NCBI RefSeq assembly: GCF_023702675.1
Contig: NZ_CP098478.1
Span: 1,178,001 to 1,242,000, forward strand
DNA length: 64,000 nucleotides
Source: Acinetobacter sp. C26M
GTDB taxonomy: Bacteria > Pseudomonadota > Gammaproteobacteria > Pseudomonadales > Moraxellaceae
Direction: 5' to 3'
Below are positions 19,434 to 28,881 of this stretch, in pieces (the stretch's first letter is position 1; each line of letters starts with the position of its first letter). Below the pieces are notes generated by a model, which saw nothing but the letters and a program-made list of their open reading frames with translations, had not been told where the DNA came from and searched no databases. The position numbers and the translations under genes are program-made.

Positions 19434-19498
19434 GACAGGGGGTCCAGATATCGGCAGGGAGAAGCCAATCACAAGAAGATGAAAAAATATTTTCAAAT

Positions 19499-19517
19499 AG
19501 TAATGATAATTATTATT
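19499..19517. promoter_or_regulatory. Fur box in fecI / RND divergent region
   Basis: AGTAATGATAATTATTATT matches 15 of 19 Fur-consensus positions, 66 bp before the fecI start and about 150 bp before the RND operon. Iron repression of fecI is likely; an effect on the pump is possible. Confidence 0.65.
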
Positions 19518-19665
19518 AATATCAATAAAATTGTATACATACTTTTACAGAAAAAATTGAGCTGATTTTGATTTTCGTTCGACTAAACCAATGCAGGGGA
19601 ACATTTTTTGTTTTCTTCGTCTCCCATATTTTTAATGAATTTTGTTTGATTAAGTAGAGCATGCC

Positions 19666-20877
19666 ATGAGTGAACAACAGATTGATTTAAAACCACAACA
19701 GCATTCTCGATCAAATAAAATCAAATGGTTGATTGCCTTGACGGTGCTTTTATTGCTCATGGTATGGGGTTGGAATTATTGGAAAAAATCCCAAGCCGAT
19801 CAACAAGAGTCGTTTAGCCAATGGAGTAAACCTGTGCCTGTTCGCGTGGTCGGGGTACAACGTGGCGATTTGCAATTACAAATTAAGGCGATTGGTACGG
19901 TCGTACCAGCCAATACTGTGAATGTTCAAAGTCAGGTGTCAGGTGTACTGCAAAAGCTGTATTTCCAAGAGGGACAACACATCAAGAAAGGGCAATTGCT
20001 GGCACAAATTGACCCGACACCCTTTCAGGTCGCATTGGCGCAGGCACAAGGGACACAGCAACAAAATTTAGCGCAGTTGCAAAATGCACAAACTGAATTG
20101 AATCGCTACCAGTTGCTATTTAAGCAAGACTCGATTGCCAAGCAACAGGTCGACCAACAACAAGCCCTAGTCAATCAGCTCAAAGGACAGATGCAAGCCA
20201 ATCAAGCACAGGTCGATGCGGCAAAGTTACAACTGTCTTATACCAAAATATATGCGCCGATAGATGGTCGTGTTGGCTTTCGCTTAAAAGATGCTGGTAA
20301 TTTAATCCAAGCCAATGAAGTAACAGGTTTATTGAGTATTACTCAAATCCATCCTGTGTATATTCAGTTTGCAGTGGCAGAAAATTATTTAGACACGGTA
20401 CGCCAAGCCACAAAAAATAAAGAAAGCATTCAGGTGAGTGCTTGGGATCGTGCAGAACAAAAACAACTGGCAACAGGATCAGTTCAGGCACTGGATAACC
20501 AGATTGATTTGAATACTGGCACACTCAAAGTAAAAGCCGTTTTTGCCAATCTTGATGATGCTTTATTCCCCAATCAATTTGTCAATGTTCGATTAAATGC
20601 CAAGACCTTGCAAAATGCAGTGCATTTACCGAGTGATGCCATTCAACACGGGGCAAAAGGCACTTATGTTTATATCGTGAATAAAGAACATAAAGCCGAA
20701 GTTCGTATGTTAAAGCTGGGTGCGGTTTCACAAGGACAGACCGAGATCATTGAAGGCTTACAAGGCAATGAACGTGTTGTTCTAGAGGGGATTGATCGTC
20801 TTTCCGAAGGACAAGAAGTACAAGTCATTCAAGATGATGTTTCTAAGCCACTACCAGCAAAAACAGTAGCTGGATAA
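19666..20877 (+). CDS. mdtA: RND efflux periplasmic adaptor (MdtA/MuxA type)
   Basis: Membrane-fusion protein of a tripartite pump. 403 residues: N-terminal anchor (IKWLIALTVLLLLMVWGW, about 19-36), barrel-sandwich/lipoyl halves (VNVQSQVSGVLQKLYFQEGQ; YTKIYAPIDGRVGFR) separated by a Gln-rich alpha hairpin (about 115-190), then beta-barrel and membrane-proximal domains. The next gene starts 4 bases after its stop. The pairing with two permeases marks the MdtABC/MuxABC class. Confidence 0.85.
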   Translation: MSEQQIDLKPQQHSRSNKIKWLIALTVLLLLMVWGWNYWKKSQADQQESFSQWSKPVPVRVVGVQRGDLQLQIKAIGTVVPANTVNVQSQVSGVLQKLYFQEGQHIKKGQLLAQIDPTPFQVALAQAQGTQQQNLAQLQNAQTELNRYQLLFKQDSIAKQQVDQQQALVNQLKGQMQANQAQVDAAKLQLSYTKIYAPIDGRVGFRLKDAGNLIQANEVTGLLSITQIHPVYIQFAVAENYLDTVRQATKNKESIQVSAWDRAEQKQLATGSVQALDNQIDLNTGTLKVKAVFANLDDALFPNQFVNVRLNAKTLQNAVHLPSDAIQHGAKGTYVYIVNKEHKAEVRMLKLGAVSQGQTEIIEGLQGNERVVLEGIDRLSEGQEVQVIQDDVSKPLPAKTVAG

Positions 20878-20881
20878 GCGT

Positions 20882-23800
20882 ATGAATATTTCCAGATTCT
20901 TTATTTTACGACCCGTCGCCACCACTTTATTGATGTTGGCGCTATTTTTCAGTGGCCTGTTGGTTTGGCGTTTATTACCTGTATCAGCATTACCGCAGGT
21001 TGATTATCCGATTATTCAGATATACACCTTTCAGCCGGGTGCAAATCCAGATACGGTGCAGCGAACCATCAGCTCACCTTTAGAACGAGAAATGGGCAAA
21101 ATTGCAGGTTTGAAGCAAATGTCTTCGAATAGCTCGGTCGGTGCTTCTGTGATCACCCTGCAATTTGAGTTATCTGCCGAGCTGGGCATTGTCGAGCAAG
21201 AAGTACAGTCGGCCTTAAGTACCGCAAGCAGTAAATTGCCCAATGATTTACCGACACCACCGATTTATCGCAAAGTGAATCCTGCGGATGTGCCCGTGAT
21301 TACCCTTGCAATTAGCTCTGACAGTTTGCCACTGACCACGGTCTATGACATGGTCGATACGCGAGTGGCACAGAAATTGTCTCAGCTCTCTGGGGTGGGG
21401 ATGGTCAGCCTTGCAGGCGGACAACGCCCTGCGATCCGCGTGCAGATGAACCCAACTGCGCTTGCGGCCTTTAAGCTCAGTGCTGAAGATGTGCGTGCAG
21501 CTATTTCTGCCGCCAATGCCAATCAACCGAAAGGGAGTTTTGATGGGCCTTTTCGCTCGACCATGCTGGATGCCAATGATCAGATGCGTTCGATTGCCGA
21601 TTATGAAAACCTGATTTTACGTTGGAACAATGGTGCACCGATTCGCTTAAAAGATGTTGCACAGGTACTTGAGGGCAGTGAAGATCGCTATATGGCTGCA
21701 TGGGCGGATAGCCAATCGGCTATTTTGGTAAATATCCAGCGTCAGCCCAATGCCAATGTAATTGAAGTGGCTGATCAGATCAAAAAAATCCTACCTGAAT
21801 TACAACAGAACCTACCCGACAATGTTCGTATTCGCGTCCTGACCGACCGAACGGAAAGTATTCGTAGTTCGATTAAAGATGTACAAAAAGAACTGGTCTT
21901 CGCTGTGTGTTTAGTGGTGTTGGTCACCTTCCTGTTTTTGCGTAACTTTGCTGCGACCTTGATTCCGAGTATTGCCGTACCGCTATCGATTATTGGTACG
22001 TTCGTACTGATGTATTTCCTTGGTTTCTCAGTGAATAACCTGACTTTAATGGCCTTAACCATCGCTACGGGATTTGTGGTGGATGATGCTATTGTCATGC
22101 TTGAAAATATTGCGCGACACCGAGAGTCAGGTGAAAGCATGTTGCAAGCGGCATTGAAAGGTTCTAAAGAAATTGGCTTTACCCTGATTTCTTTGACGAT
22201 TTCCTTGATTGCCGTTTTGATTCCTTTGCTTTTTATGGGCGATGTGGTCGGACGCTTATTCCATGAGTTTGCGGTGACACTGGCTGCTGCAATTGCACTT
22301 TCATTGGTTGTTTCGTTGACTTTAACTCCAATGATGTGTGCCTATTTACTGAAAGATGCACCGAAGCATGCAGAGCAACCGAGTCGATGGAGTCTGGATC
22401 GTGTGATTCAGCATTATGCGAAGTTGTTGCAATGGGTGCTTCGGCACCAATTGCTGACCTTGATGGCGATGTTGGCCACAGTGTTGCTGGCAGGGCTGCT
22501 GTATTGGTCGATTCCGAAAGGCTTTTTCCCTGTACAGGACAATGGTGTGATTCAGGTGGTGACTGAGGCCCCTGACCAGATTTCATTTCAGGCCATGAGT
22601 GAGCGTCAACAGGCCTTGGCCGAAGTGATTTTAAAAGATCCTGCGGTAGCCAGCTTATCTTCTTTTATTGGTGTCGATGCCAATAATCCGAAGTTAAGCA
22701 ATGGGCGCATTTTGGTGAATTTAAAAGCACATGCCGAACGTGCACCTGCTGCGGAAGTGATGGCACGACTGAATGAAAATTTTGCACAGGTACATGGCAT
22801 TAAAGGTTGGATGCAACCTGTGCAAGAACTCAGTATAGAAGACAAAATTAGCCGCACCCAATATCAGCTGAGTGTGACAGCACCGAAAAATCAATTGGTT
22901 GAGGAGTGGACACCTAAACTGGTTCAGGCGTTGCGTCAGCAGGCTGCATTTGCAGCAGTGACCAGTGAAGATGCAGGGCAGGGTTTACAAGCCTATATTG
23001 AGGTTAACCGTGATGCAGCAGCACGTTTAGGTTTGAGTGTTGAGGACATTAGCTTGTCTTTGCAGAACCTATTTGCGCAACGCCAAATCGCAACTTTATA
23101 TACCCAGTCTAATCAGTACCGTATCGTTTTGGAGTTAGATCCTAGACTCACCCAAGGGATTGAGGCCTTAAATCAGACTTATATCCATAACAACCAAGGA
23201 CAGCCGATTTTATTGAGCTCTGTCGCCACGATTGTCGAAAAACATGCGCCTATTCTTTTACAGCAACAGTCTCAATTTCCTGCGGTTGGGATTTCCTTTA
23301 ATTTAGCCAAGGATGTCTCTTTAGGCGAAGCGATTGCTGCGATTGAGCAGGTTAAACAAAGCCTTGATCTACCACCAGAGTTACAGGTGCAACTGCAAGG
23401 GGCGGCAGCGGCTTTTGAAAATTCACAGCAACATACCTTTTGGTTGGTGATTGCAGCAATCGTGACCATGTATATTGTGCTCGGCATGTTGTATGAGAGT
23501 TTTATTCATCCAGTCACCATTCTTTCAACCTTACCTTCTGCCGCGATTGGTGCATTACTGGCTTTGTTTATGGTGGGGCGGCCGTTGGACATGATTGCGC
23601 TGATCGGGATTATTTTATTGATTGGTTTGGTCAAGAAAAACGGCATCATGATGGTGGACTTTGCACTTGCCGCACAACGTAATGAGGGGTTATCAGCTGA
23701 GCAGGCCATTTATCAGGCTGCTTTATTACGCTTCCGTCCGATTTTGATGACCACATTGGCCGCAGTCGTTGGCGCAATTCCGCTGATGCTGGCTTCTGGT

Positions 23801-23971
23801 TCTGGGGCTGAACTTCGTCAACCCTTAGGCTTGGTGATGGTCGGTGGGCTATTGGTCAGTCAGGTGCTCACCTTATTTACCACACCTGTGGTGTATCTGT
23901 TTTTTGATCGTCTGCAAGCCAAGCAAACTGATGCAAACATGCTTTCAGATCAGGCAGGACTATCGAAATGA
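20882..23971 (+). CDS. mdtB: RND efflux permease, first of two (MdtB/MuxB type)
   Basis: Inner-membrane proton/drug antiporter subunit, 1029 residues with the classic layout: TM1, large periplasmic loop, TM2-7, second loop, TM8-12. The proton-relay pair in TM4 is present (ATGFVVDDAIVMLENI), as is the GFFPVQDNG motif before the second loop. MdtBC-like pumps work as mixed trimers of two permeases. The stop overlaps the next start by 4 bases. Confidence 0.88.
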   Translation: MNISRFFILRPVATTLLMLALFFSGLLVWRLLPVSALPQVDYPIIQIYTFQPGANPDTVQRTISSPLEREMGKIAGLKQMSSNSSVGASVITLQFELSAELGIVEQEVQSALSTASSKLPNDLPTPPIYRKVNPADVPVITLAISSDSLPLTTVYDMVDTRVAQKLSQLSGVGMVSLAGGQRPAIRVQMNPTALAAFKLSAEDVRAAISAANANQPKGSFDGPFRSTMLDANDQMRSIADYENLILRWNNGAPIRLKDVAQVLEGSEDRYMAAWADSQSAILVNIQRQPNANVIEVADQIKKILPELQQNLPDNVRIRVLTDRTESIRSSIKDVQKELVFAVCLVVLVTFLFLRNFAATLIPSIAVPLSIIGTFVLMYFLGFSVNNLTLMALTIATGFVVDDAIVMLENIARHRESGESMLQAALKGSKEIGFTLISLTISLIAVLIPLLFMGDVVGRLFHEFAVTLAAAIALSLVVSLTLTPMMCAYLLKDAPKHAEQPSRWSLDRVIQHYAKLLQWVLRHQLLTLMAMLATVLLAGLLYWSIPKGFFPVQDNGVIQVVTEAPDQISFQAMSERQQALAEVILKDPAVASLSSFIGVDANNPKLSNGRILVNLKAHAERAPAAEVMARLNENFAQVHGIKGWMQPVQELSIEDKISRTQYQLSVTAPKNQLVEEWTPKLVQALRQQAAFAAVTSEDAGQGLQAYIEVNRDAAARLGLSVEDISLSLQNLFAQRQIATLYTQSNQYRIVLELDPRLTQGIEALNQTYIHNNQGQPILLSSVATIVEKHAPILLQQQSQFPAVGISFNLAKDVSLGEAIAAIEQVKQSLDLPPELQVQLQGAAAAFENSQQHTFWLVIAAIVTMYIVLGMLYESFIHPVTILSTLPSAAIGALLALFMVGRPLDMIALIGIILLIGLVKKNGIMMVDFALAAQRNEGLSAEQAIYQAALLRFRPILMTTLAAVVGAIPLMLASGSGAELRQPLGLVMVGGLLVSQVLTLFTTPVVYLFFDRLQAKQTDANMLSDQAGLSK

Positions 23972-26900
23972 CGCTGCTGTCTGTATTTGTAAAACGCCCA
24001 GTGGCCAGTATGCTGCTAGGTATTGCGATTGTTCTGCTCGGTATATTGGCCTATCTGCGTTTGCCAGTTGCGGCATTGCCACAAGCGGATATTCCGACCA
24101 TTGTGGTGCGTGCCAATCTACCCGGTGCCAGTCCAGAAAGTATGTCTGCGACTGTCGCTACACCCTTAGAACGTGCCATGATGGGGGTGTCTGGGGTTAA
24201 AGCGATTAATTCATCCAGCAATCAAAGTTCCACACAGGTGGTTTTACACTTTGATTTAAATACCGATATCAATGAAGCAGCGCGTGAGGTTCAGGCTGCC
24301 ATCAACGCGGCAATGTCGCAGCTACCTGCGGGAATGCCGAGTCCACCTGAATATTTCAAAATCAACCCGAGTCAAAGCCCGATTTTCTATTTGGCACTCA
24401 GCTCAAAGCAACTTTCAGCAGCAAAGTTATACGAAATTGCCTCTAATCAATTGCAACCGAATTTGGCACAGATCAGTGGTGTCGGTGAAGTGTCGATTGA
24501 TGGGGCTTCCATGCCTGCGGTACGTATCACCATCAATCCAACTGCTCTAATTTCAACGGGTTTATCTCTAGAGCAGGTGCGGCAGGTGGTCGCGAAAAGT
24601 AATGTGGTGCAGGCATTGGGCGTGGTAGAGCAACAGCAATTACGTTGGCAAGTGGCACTTTCTACAGAATTAAAGACCGCCGAAGATTTTGCCAATTTGA
24701 TCATCCGACACACCGATCAAGGGGTGATTCGCTTAAAAGATGTTGCAGAAGTACGTGATTCGGTTGAAAACCGCTATGTCAGTGGTTTTCACAATGGGCA
24801 GCCTGCAGTGATTTTAAAAATTAGCCGACAGCCCAATGCCAATACCGTGGCGACCATTGAACTGATTAAAGCCAAATTGCCCGTTCTAAGAGAACTGATA
24901 CCACGTGATGCACAATTAACTGTGGTGATGGATGGCTCGACTATTGTCCGTAATAGTTTAGAAGAAGCAAGGGATACTCTGTTTTTATCGATGTTATTGG
25001 TGGTCATTGTTGTGGTGCTGATGTTAGGGCGATTGCAAAGTGCGGTGATTCCCGCAATGGCATTGCTGGTCACTTTAATTGGTGTATGCAGTCTGATTTA
25101 TTTGGCTGGATTTTCCCTGAATAATCTATCGATTATGGCGATCATCGTGGCAATTGGCTTGGTGGTGGATGATGCCATTGTAGTACTCGAAAATATTGAA
25201 CGCTATATCGAGCAAGGAGATTCTCCCGCACAAGCAGCGGTAAAAGGCATCCAAGAGGTGGGCTTTACCTTGATTGCCATGAATCTGGCATTGATGGTGA
25301 TTTTCCTCTCAGTGTTGTTTATGGGTGGTGTGATAGAACGCTTATTCAGAGAGTTTTCGCTCACATTGGTTTTTGTGGTGATTTTATCGGTCTTTGTGTC
25401 CTTAATCTTAACCCCAAGCTTATCAGCACGCTGTTTAAAACCCCTATCTCTCAATCAACCTTCACGATTGTATCGTTATAGCCATGACCTGATTCAGGGC
25501 TTGACCCAATCTTATATTCGCTCTCTGCATTGGGTGCTCAAACATGCTTATCTGATTGTGGTGCTGTGGTTGACGGCAATCATTGCTTCAGTTTATCTCT
25601 ACAATTTATTACCTAAACGTGTTTTGCCTGAACAGGACACAGGGCGAGTTGGTGCTTTTATTCGTGGCGATGATGGCTTTTCTTTTCAGATTATGCAGCC
25701 AAAAATTGCCGCGTTTAATCAAGCCTTACTCAAAGATCCCGCAGTAAAGGATGTGGTCGGTACTTCTGGTGGCGGTGGCGGCATGACCAACTCATTTTTA
25801 ATGGTCAGTCTCAAACCAAAAGCTGAACGCGATGGTTTAAGCTCCAAACAAGTGGTCGAGCGTTTAAAGAAAAATGCACCTTGGCAGGCAGGGGCCGTGT
25901 TCTCGGCGGATGTTGAACAGGATTTGGAACTGGATGATCCTTTTTCCAGTGGTAATGCACAGGAATATTTATTGCTGCTGCAATCTGACAATGTGAGCTT
26001 ACTGCGTGAATGGGCGCCCAAAGTTGCAGAGGCCATGCGTAAACTGCCTGAGTTTGAAGAGGTGGAAACACAGGGCGATGAAGGGGCGCAGCATGTCACT
26101 TTAGATATTGACCGTGAAGCCGCAAAACGATTGGGCATTGATATTGAAAGCGTTTCCAGTGTTCTCAATAACTCCTTTTCGCAACGGCAGATTTCCACAA
26201 TTTATGATCGCAATGATCAGTTTTATGTAGTGATGGAAGTTGATCAACGTTTTACCGAACATCCTGAAGCCTTGGCAGATGTCAAAATTCCGAATCAACA
26301 AGGAGCCTATGTGCCCTTAAGCAATTTTGCTACGTGGAGTTATGGCATTAGTAATGATCGGGTTCATCGCCGAAATCAATTTGCTGCCATGGGTGTTGGC
26401 TACGTGGTGAAGAAAGGCTATAGCTATGAACAGGCAGATGCTGCGATTCGTCAGGTCTTGCCAAAGATCATGCTGCCAAAAGAAATCTTTGTGATGACAG
26501 ATCGCGATGTCGAAACTGAAAGTCTACAAGCAGGCTTGAGTACACCTGCTTTGATTGCGGCTGTGATTGTGCTGATTTTTATCGTCTTAGGAATCACTTA
26601 TGAAAGTATTGTGCATCCTTTTACCATTTTATCCACTATTCCCACAGCAGCTCTGGGTGCTTTACTTAGCTTATGGTTGTTTCAGATTCCTTTTAGCCTG
26701 ATTGCCTTGTTAGGCATCTTTTTGCTAATCGGGATTGTGGTGAAAAATGCGATCTTGCTGATTGATTTTACTTTGCAGCAACGGCGTCAAGGTCAAACCG
26801 ATTTAGATAGCATTATCGCTGCGGCAACATTGCGTTTCAGACCGATTTTAATGACCAATACCGCAGCTTTATTGGGTGCGATTCCTTTGGCACTCGGTTG

Positions 26901-27075
26901 GGGCGAAGGCTCGGAAATGCGGCAACCACTGGGGATTGCCATTGTTGGCGGATTGGCACTGGGGCAATTATTAACCTTATATACCACCCCTGTGATGTAT
27001 CTCATATTTGAAAAATTGGCTCAATTCCTGAATCGCTTCAAACTGCGATTGAATGTCATGCGTTGGAATAAATAG
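23968..27075 (+). CDS. mdtC: RND efflux permease, second of two (MdtC/MuxC type)
   Basis: 1035 residues, same 12-helix topology as its upstream partner, with IGLVVDDAIVVLENIERY in TM4 and LPKRVLPEQDTGRVG before the second loop. ATGA overlap with the upstream gene implies equal production, as expected for a heterotrimer. Substrates cannot be read from sequence; MdtABC/MuxABC relatives export bile salts, novobiocin, beta-lactams or siderophore-like compounds. Confidence 0.88.
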   Translation: MTLLSVFVKRPVASMLLGIAIVLLGILAYLRLPVAALPQADIPTIVVRANLPGASPESMSATVATPLERAMMGVSGVKAINSSSNQSSTQVVLHFDLNTDINEAAREVQAAINAAMSQLPAGMPSPPEYFKINPSQSPIFYLALSSKQLSAAKLYEIASNQLQPNLAQISGVGEVSIDGASMPAVRITINPTALISTGLSLEQVRQVVAKSNVVQALGVVEQQQLRWQVALSTELKTAEDFANLIIRHTDQGVIRLKDVAEVRDSVENRYVSGFHNGQPAVILKISRQPNANTVATIELIKAKLPVLRELIPRDAQLTVVMDGSTIVRNSLEEARDTLFLSMLLVVIVVVLMLGRLQSAVIPAMALLVTLIGVCSLIYLAGFSLNNLSIMAIIVAIGLVVDDAIVVLENIERYIEQGDSPAQAAVKGIQEVGFTLIAMNLALMVIFLSVLFMGGVIERLFREFSLTLVFVVILSVFVSLILTPSLSARCLKPLSLNQPSRLYRYSHDLIQGLTQSYIRSLHWVLKHAYLIVVLWLTAIIASVYLYNLLPKRVLPEQDTGRVGAFIRGDDGFSFQIMQPKIAAFNQALLKDPAVKDVVGTSGGGGGMTNSFLMVSLKPKAERDGLSSKQVVERLKKNAPWQAGAVFSADVEQDLELDDPFSSGNAQEYLLLLQSDNVSLLREWAPKVAEAMRKLPEFEEVETQGDEGAQHVTLDIDREAAKRLGIDIESVSSVLNNSFSQRQISTIYDRNDQFYVVMEVDQRFTEHPEALADVKIPNQQGAYVPLSNFATWSYGISNDRVHRRNQFAAMGVGYVVKKGYSYEQADAAIRQVLPKIMLPKEIFVMTDRDVETESLQAGLSTPALIAAVIVLIFIVLGITYESIVHPFTILSTIPTAALGALLSLWLFQIPFSLIALLGIFLLIGIVVKNAILLIDFTLQQRRQGQTDLDSIIAAATLRFRPILMTNTAALLGAIPLALGWGEGSEMRQPLGIAIVGGLALGQLLTLYTTPVMYLIFEKLAQFLNRFKLRLNVMRWNK

Positions 27076-27084
27076 GAAGTCGCT

Positions 27085-28491
27085 ATGAAAAAAACAGTTT
27101 TTACACTTTCTATGGGGCTCGCAGTGACGATGCTGCTCACAGCATGTCAGTCGTCCAGTACCTTTAAGCCCGCAGTCTATCAGCAGCCCGTGATTCAAAG
27201 TGCTGCACAGTATAAATATGCAGATTTGCAGTGGATTGAAGCTTCTAAAATAGCAGCGACGCCACAGCCATGGTGGGAGATGTATCAAGATCCGACCTTA
27301 TCCACGCTGATACAGCAATTGGATCAAGACAACTTGAGTATCCAACAGGCCCAAGCCAAGTATCGCCATGCCATGGCACTGTTAGATGGACAACGGGCCA
27401 ATGCGCTTCCGAGCATCAGCATGGGCGGTAATGCTAATCAGACCGAAACTAAAAATGCTGGCAAGAGTCGTCAATTCGGTGCCAATGTCGCAGTGAGTTG
27501 GATTCCTGATCTTTGGGGGAGAGTTGCAAAAGCGGTGGAAGGGCAACAGGCGAATCTACAAGCATCTGCTGCAGATTTGGCTGCCATTCAACTGAGTCAG
27601 CAACTGCTTGCAGCAGAGGCCTATTGGAGCATTCGTTTGTTCGACGCCAAACTGGACGTGTTAAATCAGACCCAGCAAAGTTATCAGCGATCTGTGCGTA
27701 TTTTACAGCAGCAATACCAAGCAGGCATGATTGCACGGGCTGATGTGATTCAGGCTGAGACCCAACTTAAACAAGTCGGGTTGCAATTGTTAGAGCTACA
27801 ACGTAGTCGTGATTTGCAAGAGAATGTGTTGGCGGTCTTAGTTGGACGCAATGTAGCGGACTTTAATTTAAATAAAAATCGCTATCAATTCAGCACCCCT
27901 CAAATTCCGACCCAAATTCCAAGTCGCCTGTTGGCACAACGTCCCGATGTAATTCGTAGCGAACGCGAATTAGCATTCACACATGCGCAATTAGGCTTAG
28001 CTCAGACTGCTTGGTTACCTGATTTGATCATCAGCTTGGATAGCAGTGCCAATAGTCAGGTTTTCCATACCTTATTGCAGTCACCCAATACTGCATGGTC
28101 AATGGGTGCAAAAGTCTTAGGCACATTGTTTGATGGGGGAAAACGACAGGCTGATATTCAACAGGCTCAAGCCAATTACGATGAAAAGCTTGCAGCTTAT
28201 AAGCATTCTGTTTTAACAGGTTGGAAAGAGGTGGAGGATGGTTTGCTGCAAGCAGGTCATTTCCAGCAGCAGATCGCAGCGCAACAGCAACTGCTTAAGC
28301 TGTCGATTGAAAATGAACGGGTTGCCAAGCAACGTTATCAAGCTGGTTTGGTCAGCTATTTAGAAGTCGCGACAGCACAGAATCTGCGTTTGAGCGCAGA
28401 AGAACGCTTATTGGAATTACAGCAATTGCATCTCAAAAATTCAGCGCAATTGGTGGCTGCATTGGGTGGTGGGATGAATTTTTCATCTTAA
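27085..28491 (+). CDS. NodT-family outer-membrane efflux lipoprotein
   Basis: Outer-membrane channel of the pump. 468 residues with a lipoprotein signal (MLLTACQSSS, lipid-modified Cys at about 21) and two repeats of the outer-membrane-factor fold (SIQQAQAKYRHAMALLDG; RADVIQAETQLKQVGLQL; ERVAKQRYQAGLVSYLEV). OpmB of the MuxABC system is the likely counterpart. Its inclusion makes the operon self-sufficient, without relying on TolC. Confidence 0.87.
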   Translation: MKKTVFTLSMGLAVTMLLTACQSSSTFKPAVYQQPVIQSAAQYKYADLQWIEASKIAATPQPWWEMYQDPTLSTLIQQLDQDNLSIQQAQAKYRHAMALLDGQRANALPSISMGGNANQTETKNAGKSRQFGANVAVSWIPDLWGRVAKAVEGQQANLQASAADLAAIQLSQQLLAAEAYWSIRLFDAKLDVLNQTQQSYQRSVRILQQQYQAGMIARADVIQAETQLKQVGLQLLELQRSRDLQENVLAVLVGRNVADFNLNKNRYQFSTPQIPTQIPSRLLAQRPDVIRSERELAFTHAQLGLAQTAWLPDLIISLDSSANSQVFHTLLQSPNTAWSMGAKVLGTLFDGGKRQADIQQAQANYDEKLAAYKHSVLTGWKEVEDGLLQAGHFQQQIAAQQQLLKLSIENERVAKQRYQAGLVSYLEVATAQNLRLSAEERLLELQQLHLKNSAQLVAALGGGMNFSS

Positions 28492-28881
28492 ATTGAGTGG
28501 CATTATCAATCATTGCAGCTATTCATATTCAATTTGAATGGCGTTTGGATCGCTGCAATTTATTTATTAAATTCGAAAGATATTGCTTGGGTTATTTTTT
28601 GCTTTGTAAGGTTAAAAAGAATCATGATTGATGATTTTATTTTTGGATTTTTGAGGAGACGGATTCCAATTTTTTAGAGCGGTATTCTATTCAGCTCATG
28701 ATTTTTATTTTTCAGTATCATCTGAATGCCTTTGTGTAAATTTTAGTAGTTAATCAAGCAAATAGCACTTCGATATGTAGAATAAAAAATAGCCGTTTTT
28801 ATTAAAGAAAGACGTTCATCATAATTTAATTTAGATCTTTCTTATTTCATCTTCATCCCAATCTGAGATAACGGAGCAAAT
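28492..28881. other. Intergenic region before fadE
   Basis: 390 bases with no convincing gene. An 8-bp inverted repeat (ATTGCAGC at 28512-28519, complement at 28552-28559) with an inner ATTCAATTTGAAT palindrome lies just after the efflux operon and may end it. The last bases carry a GGAG ribosome site for fadE. Confidence 0.5.

Noticed and set aside
19434..19496. Longer start for the FecI sigma factor
   Set aside because: It would begin next to the Fur box and adds a hydrophobic segment foreign to ECF sigma factors.
22233..22586. 117-codon leftward frame inside mdtB
   Set aside because: Shadow frame with no ribosome site and no recognisable domain.
25719..26198. 159-codon leftward frame inside the second RND permease gene
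   Set aside because: Antisense frame of a well-conserved gene with low-complexity Ser-rich translation.
28622..28680. 17-codon ORF before fadE
   Set aside because: Too short, no ribosome site, in AT-rich sequence.
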